This document shows positions 1 to 8,719 of a stretch of DNA of 64,000 nt, piece after piece. How positions within the stretch are numbered: position 1 is the first letter of the stretch; each line of letters starts with the position of its first letter. Position numbers and translations under genes: made by a program. The notes under the pieces are model-generated. The model searched no databases. It worked only from the letters and a program-made list of their open reading frames with translations, and was not told the DNA's origin. This DNA comes from Lumbricus rubellus (lineage: Eukaryota > Annelida > Clitellata > Crassiclitellata > Lumbricidae), in the NCBI GenBank assembly GCA_945859605.1, contig OX243824.1, positions 24,993,814 to 25,057,813 on the forward strand. The letters are read 5' to 3'.

Positions 1-2442
1 GAGTGCCAATACACGGCTGGCATAAAGAAGGCTGATAGAGCTCCTTTAATCGAGGTTCCAATAATTGAAACACCGTTCGAAACCATCGTAATCGATGTAA
101 TGGGGCCATTGTCCATAAAGTCACCTTCGGGCAAACGATTTGTTTTAATCATCGTCGAACAGACTACCCATTGGATGGAGTTCATACCTCTTTCTAACGC
201 GACTGCTAAAAGCATTGCAAAGGCCCTTGTTGAGACTTTTGCTCGCACAGGTATCCCAAAATTTATCAAATCCGACAACGCCTCACACTTCAAGAACCAG
301 CTTGTACGAGGCCTAGAAGACTTGCTGGGAATTTCACCAGTCTTTTCGACGGTTGACCATCACCAATCGGCAGGAAGTGCCGAGCGGATGATTAGAGTCT
401 TGAGAGAAATGATGAGAAAAGTCATAGACGATGATCCGCGTTCATGGGAGCAGGCTCTTCCATTTCTGGCTTTCAGCTGCAGACAAATACCATCCACTGT
501 CACTGGCTCCTCTCCTTTCGAATTGTTATATTCACATGACGTCAGAGGTCCATTGCAGGTCGTACAAGACTCATGGACAGGTAAGCTACACACTGCCTCC
601 AACAAGAGAAGCGTAGTAGACTACTTGACAATGACGCAAAATCATATGAGAAAATGCTTAGAGTTAGCCACAGAGAACGCGAAGAAGGCTCGTCAGACAG
701 AAAAGACTTATTACGACAAGAAGTCTTCAAACAGAACACTGGAAATAGGCCAAGAGGTGCTGCTACTTAGACACTCTACAGAAGACAAGCTGCTTGCTAG
801 ATGGGACGGGCCTTTCGTAATTACCAGAAAACTATCTGCGGTCAATTACGAGATAATGACAGAAAAAGGGCCTAAGATATACCACATTAATATTCTGCGA
901 TTGTGGCATGCAAGGGCGTCGGATCCACACATCCCGCGAGTCAACGTAATTCTCACAGCCGAGCCATACGAAGACGACTTCGAGAGGCTTGGGTACATAG
1001 ACGATGAAGAAGAAGAAGAGGGCTCCGAAGAAGTAAACGTGTGTGATGAAAATTCATCTGAAGAGCAAAAACAGCAGCTGCAAATTCTAGTACGTGAATT
1101 TAGTGATCGCTTCACAGGAAAGTTAGGACGGACCACGTTGATCAAGCATTCGATCCATTTAAACACCGATAAACCAATTGCACCGCGATACTACAAAATT
1201 CCAGACAGTTTGCGCGAGCAGGTAAACGAGCAACTGCAACAGATGATTAATGATCAGATTATCGAGCCTTCAGAGTCACCATATGCATCTCCCATCGTCT
1301 GCGTAAGAAAGAAGGATCAATCAGTTCGCATATGTGCAGATCTGAGAGGGGTAAACGCCATCAGTGTTTCGGATGAATACCCAGCAAGTGACATGAGAGG
1401 GATTTTGGATCGGGCTGCTGGAGCCAAGTTCATAACGGGTCTAGATCTACAACAAGCGTTTTTCCAAGTGGAGCTTGATCAGAAGAGTCGACCATACACA
1501 GCGTTCAGGACGCCTTTCGGCTTGTATCAGTACACAGTTATGCCAAACGGAGCTAAGAATTTCAGTAAATGTTTTCAGCGACTGGCTGACAAAATTCTGA
1601 AGGGCGCTGAGAGTTATGCTGCCGCACACGTCGATGATTTTATAATATTTTCCACCACATGGGAGCAGCACTTACTCCACATCCGAGACGTTTTGACGAG
1701 GCTAAGAAATGCAAACCTGACCGTAAAATTAAAAAAATGTCAGTTTGCACGCAAAACAATCAAGATTCTCGGTCACGTGATTGAGGATGGCTGTGTCAAA
1801 CCTGACCCCGAAAAAGTGAATGCAATTTCGAACTACCCACTCCCAAAGACCAAGCGGCAAGTCAGGGCATTTTTGGGTATGGGAAACTTTTACAATAGGT
1901 TCATAAACAACTACGGCACCAAAGCAGCGCCCCTCACCGAACTATTGAGGAAGGACAAACCGGACAAAGTAAAATGGACGGACACGGAAGAAAATGCATT
2001 TAGAACTTTAAAAAGAGACTTGATGTCAGACAACATGCTGATACCAGCAGACATCAAGAAACCGTTCATCCTGCGCTGCGACGCAAGTGGTTCTGGGATC
2101 GGTTCGGTGCTTGCCCAGATCGATTCAAATGGCCAAGAACGACCCATAGGGTATGCAAGTAGGAAACTAATCGAAAGGGAAGCAAAAATGAGTACAGTTG
2201 AACGCGAACTCTTGTGTGTCGTCTGGTCGCTCAATCACTTCCAGCAATACACATACGGGACCAAGGTCAAGGTGTTTACCGACCATAATTGCTTAAAGTG
2301 GCTGCAAACAATGGCCAACCATAATCCTCGTTTAACTAGATGGTCCTTGGTAATTCAGCGCTACCAAATCGAGATAAATTATGTACCGGGAAAGCACAAC
2401 TCAATGGCAGACGGGTTATCTCGTTCATTCATTACCAATTGA
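1..2442 (+). CDS. Partial pol of a GMR1-like Ty3/Gypsy retrotransposon (integrase, then RT-RNase H)
   Basis: The frame is open from the window edge, so the true start is upstream of the first ATG at 100. In order one sees: the end of the integrase zinc-binding region; the integrase core with Asp in IDVMG, Asp in KSDNASHF and Glu in GSAERM; a GPY/F-like segment around WDGPFVITRKL; an acidic linker; reverse transcriptase with LDLQQAFFQ and an HVDD active site instead of the usual YxDD; then RNase H with LRCDASGSG and FTDHNCLKWL, ending at NSMADGLSRS. Integrase ahead of RT is the reverse of normal Ty3/Gypsy order and is known from the GMR1-like lineage. No internal stop is seen, so the copy could be fairly young. 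Gag, protease and the 5' LTR lie outside the window. Confidence 0.93.
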   Translation, partial: ECQYTAGIKKADRAPLIEVPIIETPFETIVIDVMGPLSIKSPSGKRFVLIIVEQTTHWMEFIPLSNATAKSIAKALVETFARTGIPKFIKSDNASHFKNQLVRGLEDLLGISPVFSTVDHHQSAGSAERMIRVLREMMRKVIDDDPRSWEQALPFLAFSCRQIPSTVTGSSPFELLYSHDVRGPLQVVQDSWTGKLHTASNKRSVVDYLTMTQNHMRKCLELATENAKKARQTEKTYYDKKSSNRTLEIGQEVLLLRHSTEDKLLARWDGPFVITRKLSAVNYEIMTEKGPKIYHINILRLWHARASDPHIPRVNVILTAEPYEDDFERLGYIDDEEEEEGSEEVNVCDENSSEEQKQQLQILVREFSDRFTGKLGRTTLIKHSIHLNTDKPIAPRYYKIPDSLREQVNEQLQQMINDQIIEPSESPYASPIVCVRKKDQSVRICADLRGVNAISVSDEYPASDMRGILDRAAGAKFITGLDLQQAFFQVELDQKSRPYTAFRTPFGLYQYTVMPNGAKNFSKCFQRLADKILKGAESYAAAHVDDFIIFSTTWEQHLLHIRDVLTRLRNANLTVKLKKCQFARKTIKILGHVIEDGCVKPDPEKVNAISNYPLPKTKRQVRAFLGMGNFYNRFINNYGTKAAPLTELLRKDKPDKVKWTDTEENAFRTLKRDLMSDNMLIPADIKKPFILRCDASGSGIGSVLAQIDSNGQERPIGYASRKLIEREAKMSTVERELLCVVWSLNHFQQYTYGTKVKVFTDHNCLKWLQTMANHNPRLTRWSLVIQRYQIEINYVPGKHNSMADGLSRSFITN

Positions 2443-2799
2443 ATCTGTTCAAACTATACATGTGTAGCGTGTACAGCTTTAAGTTCAGCATTTTGCATTG
2501 TTTTGAATTATTGTATTAATCACGTTAAGCGCTCGCTAACTGCTATAATTGTTTATCCGATTGATATTACTCGTCGTGTGTTTGTTTGTGCTTTATGTTC
2601 TAGATTAAACACTTAGGGACTCGTGTTTGCCTTGCAGCCTGGCGACGTCGCGAAACAACGGTGAAAAGACATTACGCTAATCGCCGTGCGACGGTTGTCT
2701 GTGCTCGTGTCAAATCATCGTCGACCAGTAACGAGCCCTCCTTAATGAGCCGACTTTTACTTGCTGAGACTCGTGCCTGGGGCCGTCAGCAAAAGAAAG
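2443..2799 (+). other. 3' untranslated part of the Gypsy element
   Basis: There is no open reading frame of note here. The segment ends in the purine-rich run AGCAAAAGAAAG, which is in the right place to be the polypurine tract that primes plus-strand synthesis just before a 3' LTR. Confidence 0.5.
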
Positions 2800-3436
2800 T
2801 GTGATGATGTAGTGAAAGATAGGGCAGTCGGCGATGATGATTATTATTGTATTATTGTATAACTATGTACTGTTTTTATAACTAATTTAGATTAACAGTA
2901 GGCCTAATCATAGGCTTAGATCGTTTTGTGAACACTAATTAATAGTCATTACCGACTAACTAGAGAAAGAGGGTGGGAGATGGAGACAGGGAGAGAGAGA
3001 GAGACAGAGATATGCAATGGGCGGGCAATGGGCGAACGCAGCAGCGTGCCCAGTGTACAGAGGGGGATGATTGACAGGTGAAAGGAAAGGGGTTAAAAAG
3101 GGACGCGACAGGAAAGCGGGATCATTCGCGAGGGATCATCGGCCAGCGAAGATTCGCCGGAGATTCGCGAAGGGATCGTTCGCCGACGACAGGCCTGCAA
3201 GCGACCCGGAGAGCTACATGTACATTGTAGGGTAGCATCTCTTAAACGGGGGACTTGGCAAGACAGAGCCTAGAGCGAAGGGCGAGATCGATAATAGTTT
3301 ATGACAAGTGTATCGCTAGTTAGCTTGTAAATACAGTGTACATACGTCGAAATCAATAAGCTTACAAGAAAGATTCAAAACTGTGTCGGATTCTCTGTGT
3401 GATCGAACGATAACCCACGTGCCGAGAGGAGCTACA
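2800..3436 (+). repeat. Candidate 3' LTR of the Gypsy element
   Basis: The segment begins TGTGATGATG after a purine tract and ends in CTACA, so it has TG...CA-type ends. It contains an AATAAG-type polyadenylation-like signal near 3354 and a GA-rich run at 2988-3010. The matching 5' LTR is outside the window, so neither boundary can be confirmed; both ends are guesses from terminal dinucleotides and position. Confidence 0.35.
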
Positions 3437-3559
3437 AGACCCCCGAAGACTTAGCCGCTACTCTTATCACCGCTAGCCACCAAGACTGGAAGACCACTAA
3501 ACATCTTCTCTTCCAGTACAGTAGGCTACTACAAAAGCAGGCCTTGTCTTTTAAGAAAC
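3437..3559. other. Short unassigned stretch between LTR and foldback element
   Basis: No gene, repeat or signal is recognised in this stretch. Confidence 0.4.
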
Positions 3560-4090
3560 GGTTACACGACAACTGCTTCACCGACAACTGGTTCAACGTC
3601 GTCAACGACAACTGGTTCACCAACAACTGGTACACCGACAGCTGGTTCACGACGATTGTTACACGACAATATTATTGGAGCTGTATTGATGAAAATGTTT
3701 TTGCTGAAATTGGAACTGGATTGATGAAAAACGTTCGTGAAATGGAAACTGGATAACGGTATTTTTATATCTGAAATAGAAGCTGGATTAATTAACAGAA
3801 TGGTTGATAAATGGAAGCTAGATTGATGATTTTCATTCATGTATTTCAACATGCATCCAGCTTCCATTTTTCAAGCGCTTTATGATTAATCCGGCTTCCA
3901 TTTCTCAAGCGTTATTTTTGTCAATCCAGCTTCTATTTCACCTATAAGGAACCTTCATCCAGCTACCATTCACCGTTTGCCGGTGAGCCAATAATATTGT
4001 CGTGAACCAATTGTCATGAACCAATTGTCGGTGAACGAATTGACCGTGAACCAGTTGTCGTTGAACCAGTTGTCGGTGAACCGTGACACC
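3560..4090. mobile_element. Foldback element with iterated arms
   Basis: The outer left arm (3560-3660) repeats units like CGACAACTGGTTCAC, and the outer right arm (about 3980-4090) carries the same units inverted (GTGAACCAGTTGTCG). Inner arms repeat AATGGAAGCTGGATTGATGA-like units at 3700-3825 and their complement at 3850-3965. The centre is near 3835. The ends read GGTTACAC and, inverted, GGTGTCAC. I find no clear target duplication. The structure resembles the iteron-armed elements at 27177-28028 and 42290-43074, which do have target duplications. There is no coding capacity. Confidence 0.7.
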
Positions 4091-4109
4091 GGTCTATCCA
4101 AGCACTTAC

Positions 4110-4299
4110 GCGAAGTCAGAGGATAGCTGGCGTAATAATTTATGGCAAATGGTTGAGTGCCGTCTATCTTTCTTACTCGCAGGACGAATGTTGTCTTATC
4201 GGTAAACATTGATGAGACCTCAGCGTCTGTCAGCGACACCAATGACATTGGAGTCAGAAACGTATAACCTCCGCCGTTCAGTCCCATCTCACAGTAGAC
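4110..4299 (-). pseudogene. Exon 4 of pseudogene copy A (fibrinogen-like secreted protein)
   Basis: The minus strand reads acceptor TTCTATAG, then VYCEMGLNGGGYTF and an RVRKIDGTQPFA segment, then donor GTAAGT. Copy B has the same exon (32184-32368) at 185 bp. Here it is 190 bp because of a 5-bp insertion near 4131-4135, which shifts the frame before the donor. No exon 5 follows, because the duplication ends a few bases downstream. With the lesions in exons 1 and 2, this copy is very probably a dead gene. Confidence 0.8.
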
Positions 4300-4865
4300 C
4301 TATAGAATATTGACAATGAGTCGAAAAAATAACTGAGTTGAATATAACCTAGGCCCATAGGCGTACGAGGCGGGGGTCCAGTGCGGGCAAATGCCCCCCT
4401 CCAACTTTCGGGCAAGTCTGGGTTTTCGGGCAAATACAGTCCCAAAGGACTAAAAAAAGGTCGTTAACTTTTTGCCGGATATATTTTTCGGGCAGAAGTT
4501 CAATCTTTGCCCCCCCCCTTCACTGCTGCTCCCGTACGCCTATGCCTAGGCCCCATGTTATCGATTATTTTTTTATGCATATATAATATAAGGCACAAAT
4601 TTGAATTTATTCAACAAGAAAAATTATATGTTGCTCTGATAATTTTTATGTGCATGAAATCAAGGAGAAGGCTGTTTTCCATAAGCTTACACTCTGACAA
4701 AGATTAGCGTCGCTTACAACATGTAAGCCAATTATCATGGTGGAACTTGGCGAGTGGAATCGACAAAACCTGCATTGGAGTTTCATGAATGGGATTAGAC
4801 TTTCGGCTATTTACATCCTGATCGTAATCGCGATAGTAATCTCAACATTTCTATAGCACCACTCA

Positions 4866-4992
4866 AAAGACAAGCTCAGGGCACAAGCCAATTCACGAGC
4901 GCTGATGCTTTGACGGCTGAAATGCTAGTGACTGACATTTCAGTCATCAGAACATCAGCGCTCGTGAATAAGCTGGTGCCTGAGCGTCAGCC
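4866..4992. repeat. Short foldback palindrome, copy A
   Basis: Two arms of about 60 bases are near-complementary around GACTGACATTTCAGTC. Each arm contains TTCACGAGCGCTGATG or its complement. The same hairpin is in copy B at 32935-33062, so it predates the duplication. A related half-arm occurs near 38262-38320. It is probably a small foldback MITE. Confidence 0.7.
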
Positions 4993-5126
4993 ACTTGTGC
5001 TAACGTTAAGCTTCCTAAAGTTGTTCGGCGACTTCTGCCCAGTGCACTGAAATCAATCTAATAACTTTCTGCAAAAGGCTTACAATATTCCACCACAGAC
5101 TTCCTGATAAAGACCGTGGATTTTAA

Positions 5127-5575
5127 CCCGTTGGAGGTGAGGTGGGGTGTGACACACCCCAGAGGTATTCTACTTTAATTTTTTGTGGAAAACGTCAAAC
5201 CAGCTTGGATTTTTTTTCTACCTTTGTGAATATGAAATACGGACACTACCAAAATTTCAGGAATTTTGAACGAACAGTTTTTTTAAATTTTAATGTATAT
5301 TTGAAGGAAATTGCGATTTTTCGTATACAAATCGAACTTACACGGGCAAAGTACACAGTGGATGGGTTCACGTTCAGGCCATCTAATAAGGATTGAAACC
5401 AGATATTTGTTCGTGATAATCGCCTGTTTAGTTGATAATTGACCATAGAAGAATAGTTTAATTCAAATTAATGTTTTCCATTAATATCCCGACTTGAAAA
5501 TAAAAATATGTGTCGGGGTTTGTCAGACCCCACCTCACCTCTAACGTTACAATGCATCACCTCACCTCCAACGGG
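5127..5575. mobile_element. piggyBac-type MITE with TTAA target duplication
   Basis: The 449-bp element starts CCCGTTGGAGGTGAGGTG and ends with its inverse, CACCTCACCTCCAACGGG. TTAA flanks it at 5123-5126 and 5576-5579. The equivalent place in copy B (33192-33195) has a single TTAA and no element, which is a natural empty site. Subterminal palindromes are present (GGGGTGTGACACACCCC near 5144-5160). There is no credible open reading frame, so it is non-autonomous. Confidence 0.92.
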
Positions 5576-5615
5576 TTAAAGAAAAGTGTTAGGCCTATAT
5601 GAAAACAAGTACTAG

Positions 5616-5621
5616 CAAACT
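5616..5621. repeat. Left target-site duplication of the Polinton (CAAACT)
   Basis: It is identical to 20366-20371 on the far side of the element. A 6-bp duplication is the expected product of a Polinton integrase. Confidence 0.93.
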
Positions 5622-6258
5622 AGTAGTAGTCTTTTTAATTCTTTGGGGGTGTTTTCCATTGAAGAAAAAATCAGTAAAATATAGGGTTAAATCCAGTTAA
5701 TTTCTTTGTCTTTTAGATAAGCTGCGCCTTTTTTTACAGAGGCTATAAATTATCAAATTACTTAATTGATGCTATAGAAACCAGTTAAATTCTTAGTCTT
5801 TTTAATTTTCTGGGGGTCTTTTATTATTTCCTGAGGGGGGTGCTCGGTAGTACAGTGGTTAGCGCGCTGAACTGTCAACCAAGAGGTCGGAGGTTCAATT
5901 CCCCGCCGGGGCAGAAATTTGTAACGAGATTTCTGTTCCTCTAGCCGACTCAGCTATGATGAGTACACGGTCAGTGGATGATGAGACGGCGAGGGAGAGG
6001 ATTGGTCACCGCCCTTTGGAAGTCTTTTATTATTTCGATCAGCAAGGAAATTAAGGTCGTAAGAATACTGTCGAAAAGTCTCTAGCTAATATATTTAGTG
6101 CGATGTGTGAATAAACGAATATCTCGAGAAAATCGGTATTGGATACGAAAATTATGCAACTACCGGTTGAATTGTTAAACGCAGCTCCCGTTCCCCCTCC
6201 GCCCGCAATTTGCATGTAATTCGCCCCATTTCTATACAGGTAGACGTTACCAGGAGCG
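5622..6258. repeat. Left terminal inverted repeat of the Polinton
   Basis: It is the reverse complement of 19729-20365, with the same length and no difference found in the stretches compared by eye. It contains a tRNA-like sequence (5841-5914) and the last 208 bases of the C1q-headed fibre gene (6051-6258). Near-identity suggests a recent insertion or homogenisation during protein-primed replication. Confidence 0.95.
5841..5914 (+). repeat. tRNA-Asp-like sequence (tRNA-derived SINE head) in left TIR
   Basis: About 73 bases resemble a tRNA. An A-box-like TAGTACAGTGGTTAGC, an anticodon loop CTGTCAA (anticodon GTC, Asp) and a B-box-like GGTTCAATTCC are spaced as in a tRNA. The acceptor and T stems contain mismatches, so a working tRNA is doubtful. 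About 110 further bases ending in CGCCCTTTGG may be SINE body. The sequence is duplicated in the other TIR. Confidence 0.55.
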
Positions 6259-7124
6259 GTACTACTGTTACCAAATTCTATGTACGTCGAAACGAAATAG
6301 TATCCGGCTTTACCGGGAGTGAAACGGGTCAGTCCCGCACTTATGACACCATCGGTTTTGAATCTTACACTATCGAAAGTAACTCTTGTGTGAGTTTTAG
6401 CGATTAAGAATTGCCAAGTTAAAGAATGAATGCTAAGCGCGGGACCGATTGAGATAGAATCTACATACTGCTTCGTAGCTGCATCGCTGGCGTTGTTGGG
6501 TTCGTGTAGTCCTGTAATGTAAGCATCATGCATAAAGATGGACTTATACACATTTATTTTAGACGGAGGAGTGCCATCGAGTGACTTAACCATCTCTAAC
6601 ATGATTTCATTGTTTATTCTAAAACGAAATCCATCCATCGATTGTAATGTAATAGGATTGTTTAACGAACATTGTAGTTTATTTCGTATACTACCTAAGA
6701 AAATAGTGAATTCTTTATTATCTCCTCTCAAGTCCTTACAACCCATTGAACGCAGACGATCGGAGCCAACGTTTAAGATTAGATCACCAGTCATGGTATC
6801 ACCAGTTTTAGACACCTTCAATGTAACTTGTTCATTAACGTATTTCTTATTCGTCAAATGATTATCGTTGGACGGAGAATCGTCGTGATTCGTTATCAAA
6901 TCAATGGCTTGACCCCAACTTAAGGCCTCATCCATTCCTGCTGTCAAAGGCTTCGTTGTGGGCAGTCCTTTAATTTTGTGACCACCCATTTTTAAATTTC
7001 CAGTCGCGATGTTTGCTCCATCCAATCGAAGAAAACTAGCATTTACTTGACTAAGAGTGACACCTCCAGCGATTACTCTTTGTGATGAACCAACATCGGT
7101 GTGACCGAATTTATCGACAGGCAT
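6051..7124 (-). CDS. Tail-fibre-like protein A with C1q-like head
   Basis: This 357-residue protein begins MPVDKFGHTD. Its N-terminal two thirds look like a trimeric phage-type fibre shaft: KTGDTMTGDL near residue 110, and a later DAATKQYVDS of the kind that ends fibre repeats. The last roughly 130 residues resemble a C1q/TNF-like jelly roll (VTFDSVRF, FTPGKAGYYFVST, then alternating beta segments). The start is supported by TATATAAA directly upstream. It lies 30 bp from a paralogue that shares the shaft but has another head. Its last 208 bases lie inside the left TIR. The probable role is attachment of the virion to its target; this is inference from architecture. Confidence 0.75.
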   Translation of the reverse strand: MPVDKFGHTDVGSSQRVIAGGVTLSQVNASFLRLDGANIATGNLKMGGHKIKGLPTTKPLTAGMDEALSWGQAIDLITNHDDSPSNDNHLTNKKYVNEQVTLKVSKTGDTMTGDLILNVGSDRLRSMGCKDLRGDNKEFTIFLGSIRNKLQCSLNNPITLQSMDGFRFRINNEIMLEMVKSLDGTPPSKINVYKSIFMHDAYITGLHEPNNASDAATKQYVDSISIGPALSIHSLTWQFLIAKTHTRVTFDSVRFKTDGVISAGLTRFTPGKAGYYFVSTYIEFGNSSTAPGNVYLYRNGANYMQIAGGGGTGAAFNNSTGSCIIFVSNTDFLEIFVYSHIALNILARDFSTVFLRP

Positions 7125-7154
7125 TTTATATATAATAATAATTTTTAATGCAGA

Positions 7155-8258
7155 TTAGTCATCGTATACATATAATTGCATTACTTGAATCCCTAGTGGA
7201 AGATCATCATCCTTTCCCTGTACTGCAACTTTATAATATTGACACGCATCCGTAGTAGAAACATTAACAAATGTCGGAACAGCCTCTGAAGGAGTTGAAG
7301 ATGTATGTAAGTGTGCAAACACTACTCCATCATTGCTAGCGTATAAATAAAAGAGAGATTCATTTACTGTTTTCAACGCAATTCTCCAAATTTTAACTGG
7401 CTCAGGACATTTAATTTGTAACCAAGGAATCATATCATCTTCACGCAAAGAACTCCAAGCTGCGTTAACATCGTCAGTGAGATTAGTGAAAGCATGGTAG
7501 GCTTTGTTTCCGGCAAAACAATCACTGGCACTAGCAACGAATCCTGTCACACTTACATCAGCTTCCAAGGGAGGAATATATCCAACGTGGCACTTTTTCA
7601 GAGATTTATCAACGTAATTCTTTGTAGCGGCATCTTGAGCTAAAAGAGGATCGCTTAAATCGTTGATATTATTACTATTCATTAGGATATTTTGATAAAC
7701 GTCGATTTTTCGATCGTTAGACGCTCTACCGATTCTCATTATATTTTCTACGCCTATTTTGCATAGTAATCCATCCGTCGATTGTAATGTAATAGGATTA
7801 TTTAACGAACATTGTAGTTTATTTCGTATACTACCTAAGAAAATAGTGAATTCTTTATTATCTCCTCTCAAGTCCTTACAACCCATTGAACGCAGACGAT
7901 CGGAGCCAACGTTTAAGAACAAGTCGCCAGTCATTGTATCACCAGTTTTAGACACTTTCGAAGCATCAACGTATTTCTTATTCGTCAAATGATTATCGTT
8001 GGACGGAGAATCGTTGTGATTCGTTATCAAATCAATGGCTTGTCCCCTACTTAAAGCTTCATCCATTCCGGCAGTCGAAGTATTCGTTACTGGGAGACCT
8101 TTTATCACATGTCCATTCATTTTTAAATTTCCAGTCGGCAGATTTGCTCCATCACATCGAAGAAAATTAGCATTTATTTGACTAAGAGTTACACCTCCAG
8201 CGATTACTCTTCGTGATGTTGCTCCAAAATCGGTGTGACCAAATTTATCGACAGGCAT
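7155..8258 (-). CDS. Tail-fibre-like protein B with discoidin-like head
   Basis: This 367-residue paralogue of protein A has the same MPVDKFGHTD start, the same GDTMTGDL repeat and a DAATKNYVDK shaft end. DNA in the shared shaft (about 7780-7990 versus 6650-6860) is almost identical, which suggests recent duplication or gene conversion. The last roughly 135 residues differ completely. AYHAFTNLTDD, WLQIKCPEPVKIWRIAL and FYLYASNDG resemble an F5/8-type (discoidin) carbohydrate-binding domain. The start is preceded by TATATAAAATG. Inferred role: an alternative receptor-binding fibre. Confidence 0.75.
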   Translation of the reverse strand: MPVDKFGHTDFGATSRRVIAGGVTLSQINANFLRCDGANLPTGNLKMNGHVIKGLPVTNTSTAGMDEALSRGQAIDLITNHNDSPSNDNHLTNKKYVDASKVSKTGDTMTGDLFLNVGSDRLRSMGCKDLRGDNKEFTIFLGSIRNKLQCSLNNPITLQSTDGLLCKIGVENIMRIGRASNDRKIDVYQNILMNSNNINDLSDPLLAQDAATKNYVDKSLKKCHVGYIPPLEADVSVTGFVASASDCFAGNKAYHAFTNLTDDVNAAWSSLREDDMIPWLQIKCPEPVKIWRIALKTVNESLFYLYASNDGVVFAHLHTSSTPSEAVPTFVNVSTTDACQYYKVAVQGKDDDLPLGIQVMQLYVYDD

Positions 8259-8277
8259 TTTATATATAAAATAATTT

Positions 8278-8703
8278 TTAATGCAAGCCGTTTATAACTT
8301 CTTGAAAATTCATTCCATCGTTCATCGTCTTCTTTAAGACGTACAAACATAAATGGCCGCAAAACACTTCGTTATCCGGCTGTATGCGTTCGCTGTTATA
8401 TAACACTGGACGGCGTAAATAGTTTATCAGTTCCAGAGGGGGAGGAAGACCGTAACTATCGAAATATATTTTCTCATTACCGCTCTTTAAGAAAGAGCAC
8501 CAGTGACTTCCCGCCCCATTAGAACCATCTAGATTCAATATCCCACACTCATTCCGTCCAGGTTTCTTCGGCAGCTCGTCTCTGAGAAATACTCCTCTAA
8601 AATTATTGATGTTTAGTTTCTTAGCCGCTTCGATTAGATCCACATTCGATAAAGCAATATTCGGTAGCACTACTCCACAAACATCGATTTGTTTGACGCT
8701 CAT
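8278..8703 (-). CDS. Adenain-like cysteine protease
   Basis: This 141-residue protein has the catalytic layout of the adenovirus maturation protease family (C5, Ulp1 fold): His in GSHWCSF, Asp in IYFDSYG, Gln in RIQPDNEVFCGHLC and Cys within FCGHLCLYVL. In Polintons and adenoviruses this enzyme cleaves capsid and core precursors during virion assembly. The length is normal for the Polinton version. It lies 17 bp downstream of polB on the same strand. The catalytic residues look intact. Confidence 0.88.
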   Translation of the reverse strand: MSVKQIDVCGVVLPNIALSNVDLIEAAKKLNINNFRGVFLRDELPKKPGRNECGILNLDGSNGAGSHWCSFLKSGNEKIYFDSYGLPPPLELINYLRRPVLYNSERIQPDNEVFCGHLCLYVLKKTMNDGMNFQEVINGLH

Positions 8704-8719
8704 TTATTTAATATAAACA

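Larger units (their letters stand above)
4100..5621. repeat. Segmental duplication copy A, left part
   Basis: This stretch matches 32175-33250 (copy B) with scattered substitutions. It differs by one piggyBac-type MITE (5127-5575), and it is cut at 5621 by the Polinton; homology to copy B resumes at 20366. Homology on the left stops just beyond the exon 4 splice donor, beside the foldback element. Apart from exon 4 the stretch is intronic. Confidence 0.9.

Noticed and set aside
3560..4090. 8-9-bp target duplication for the first foldback element
   Set aside because: No matching flanks were found on either side, so mobility is inferred only from its resemblance to the other two elements.
5841..5914. 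Functional tRNA-Asp gene
   Set aside because: Stem mismatches in the acceptor and T arms and duplication within the TIR make a tRNA-derived repeat more likely.
6051..8258. Bacteriophage contamination suggested by tail-fibre motifs
   Set aside because: The genes lie inside precise Polinton TIRs with host target duplications and sit beside Polinton genes on the same strand.
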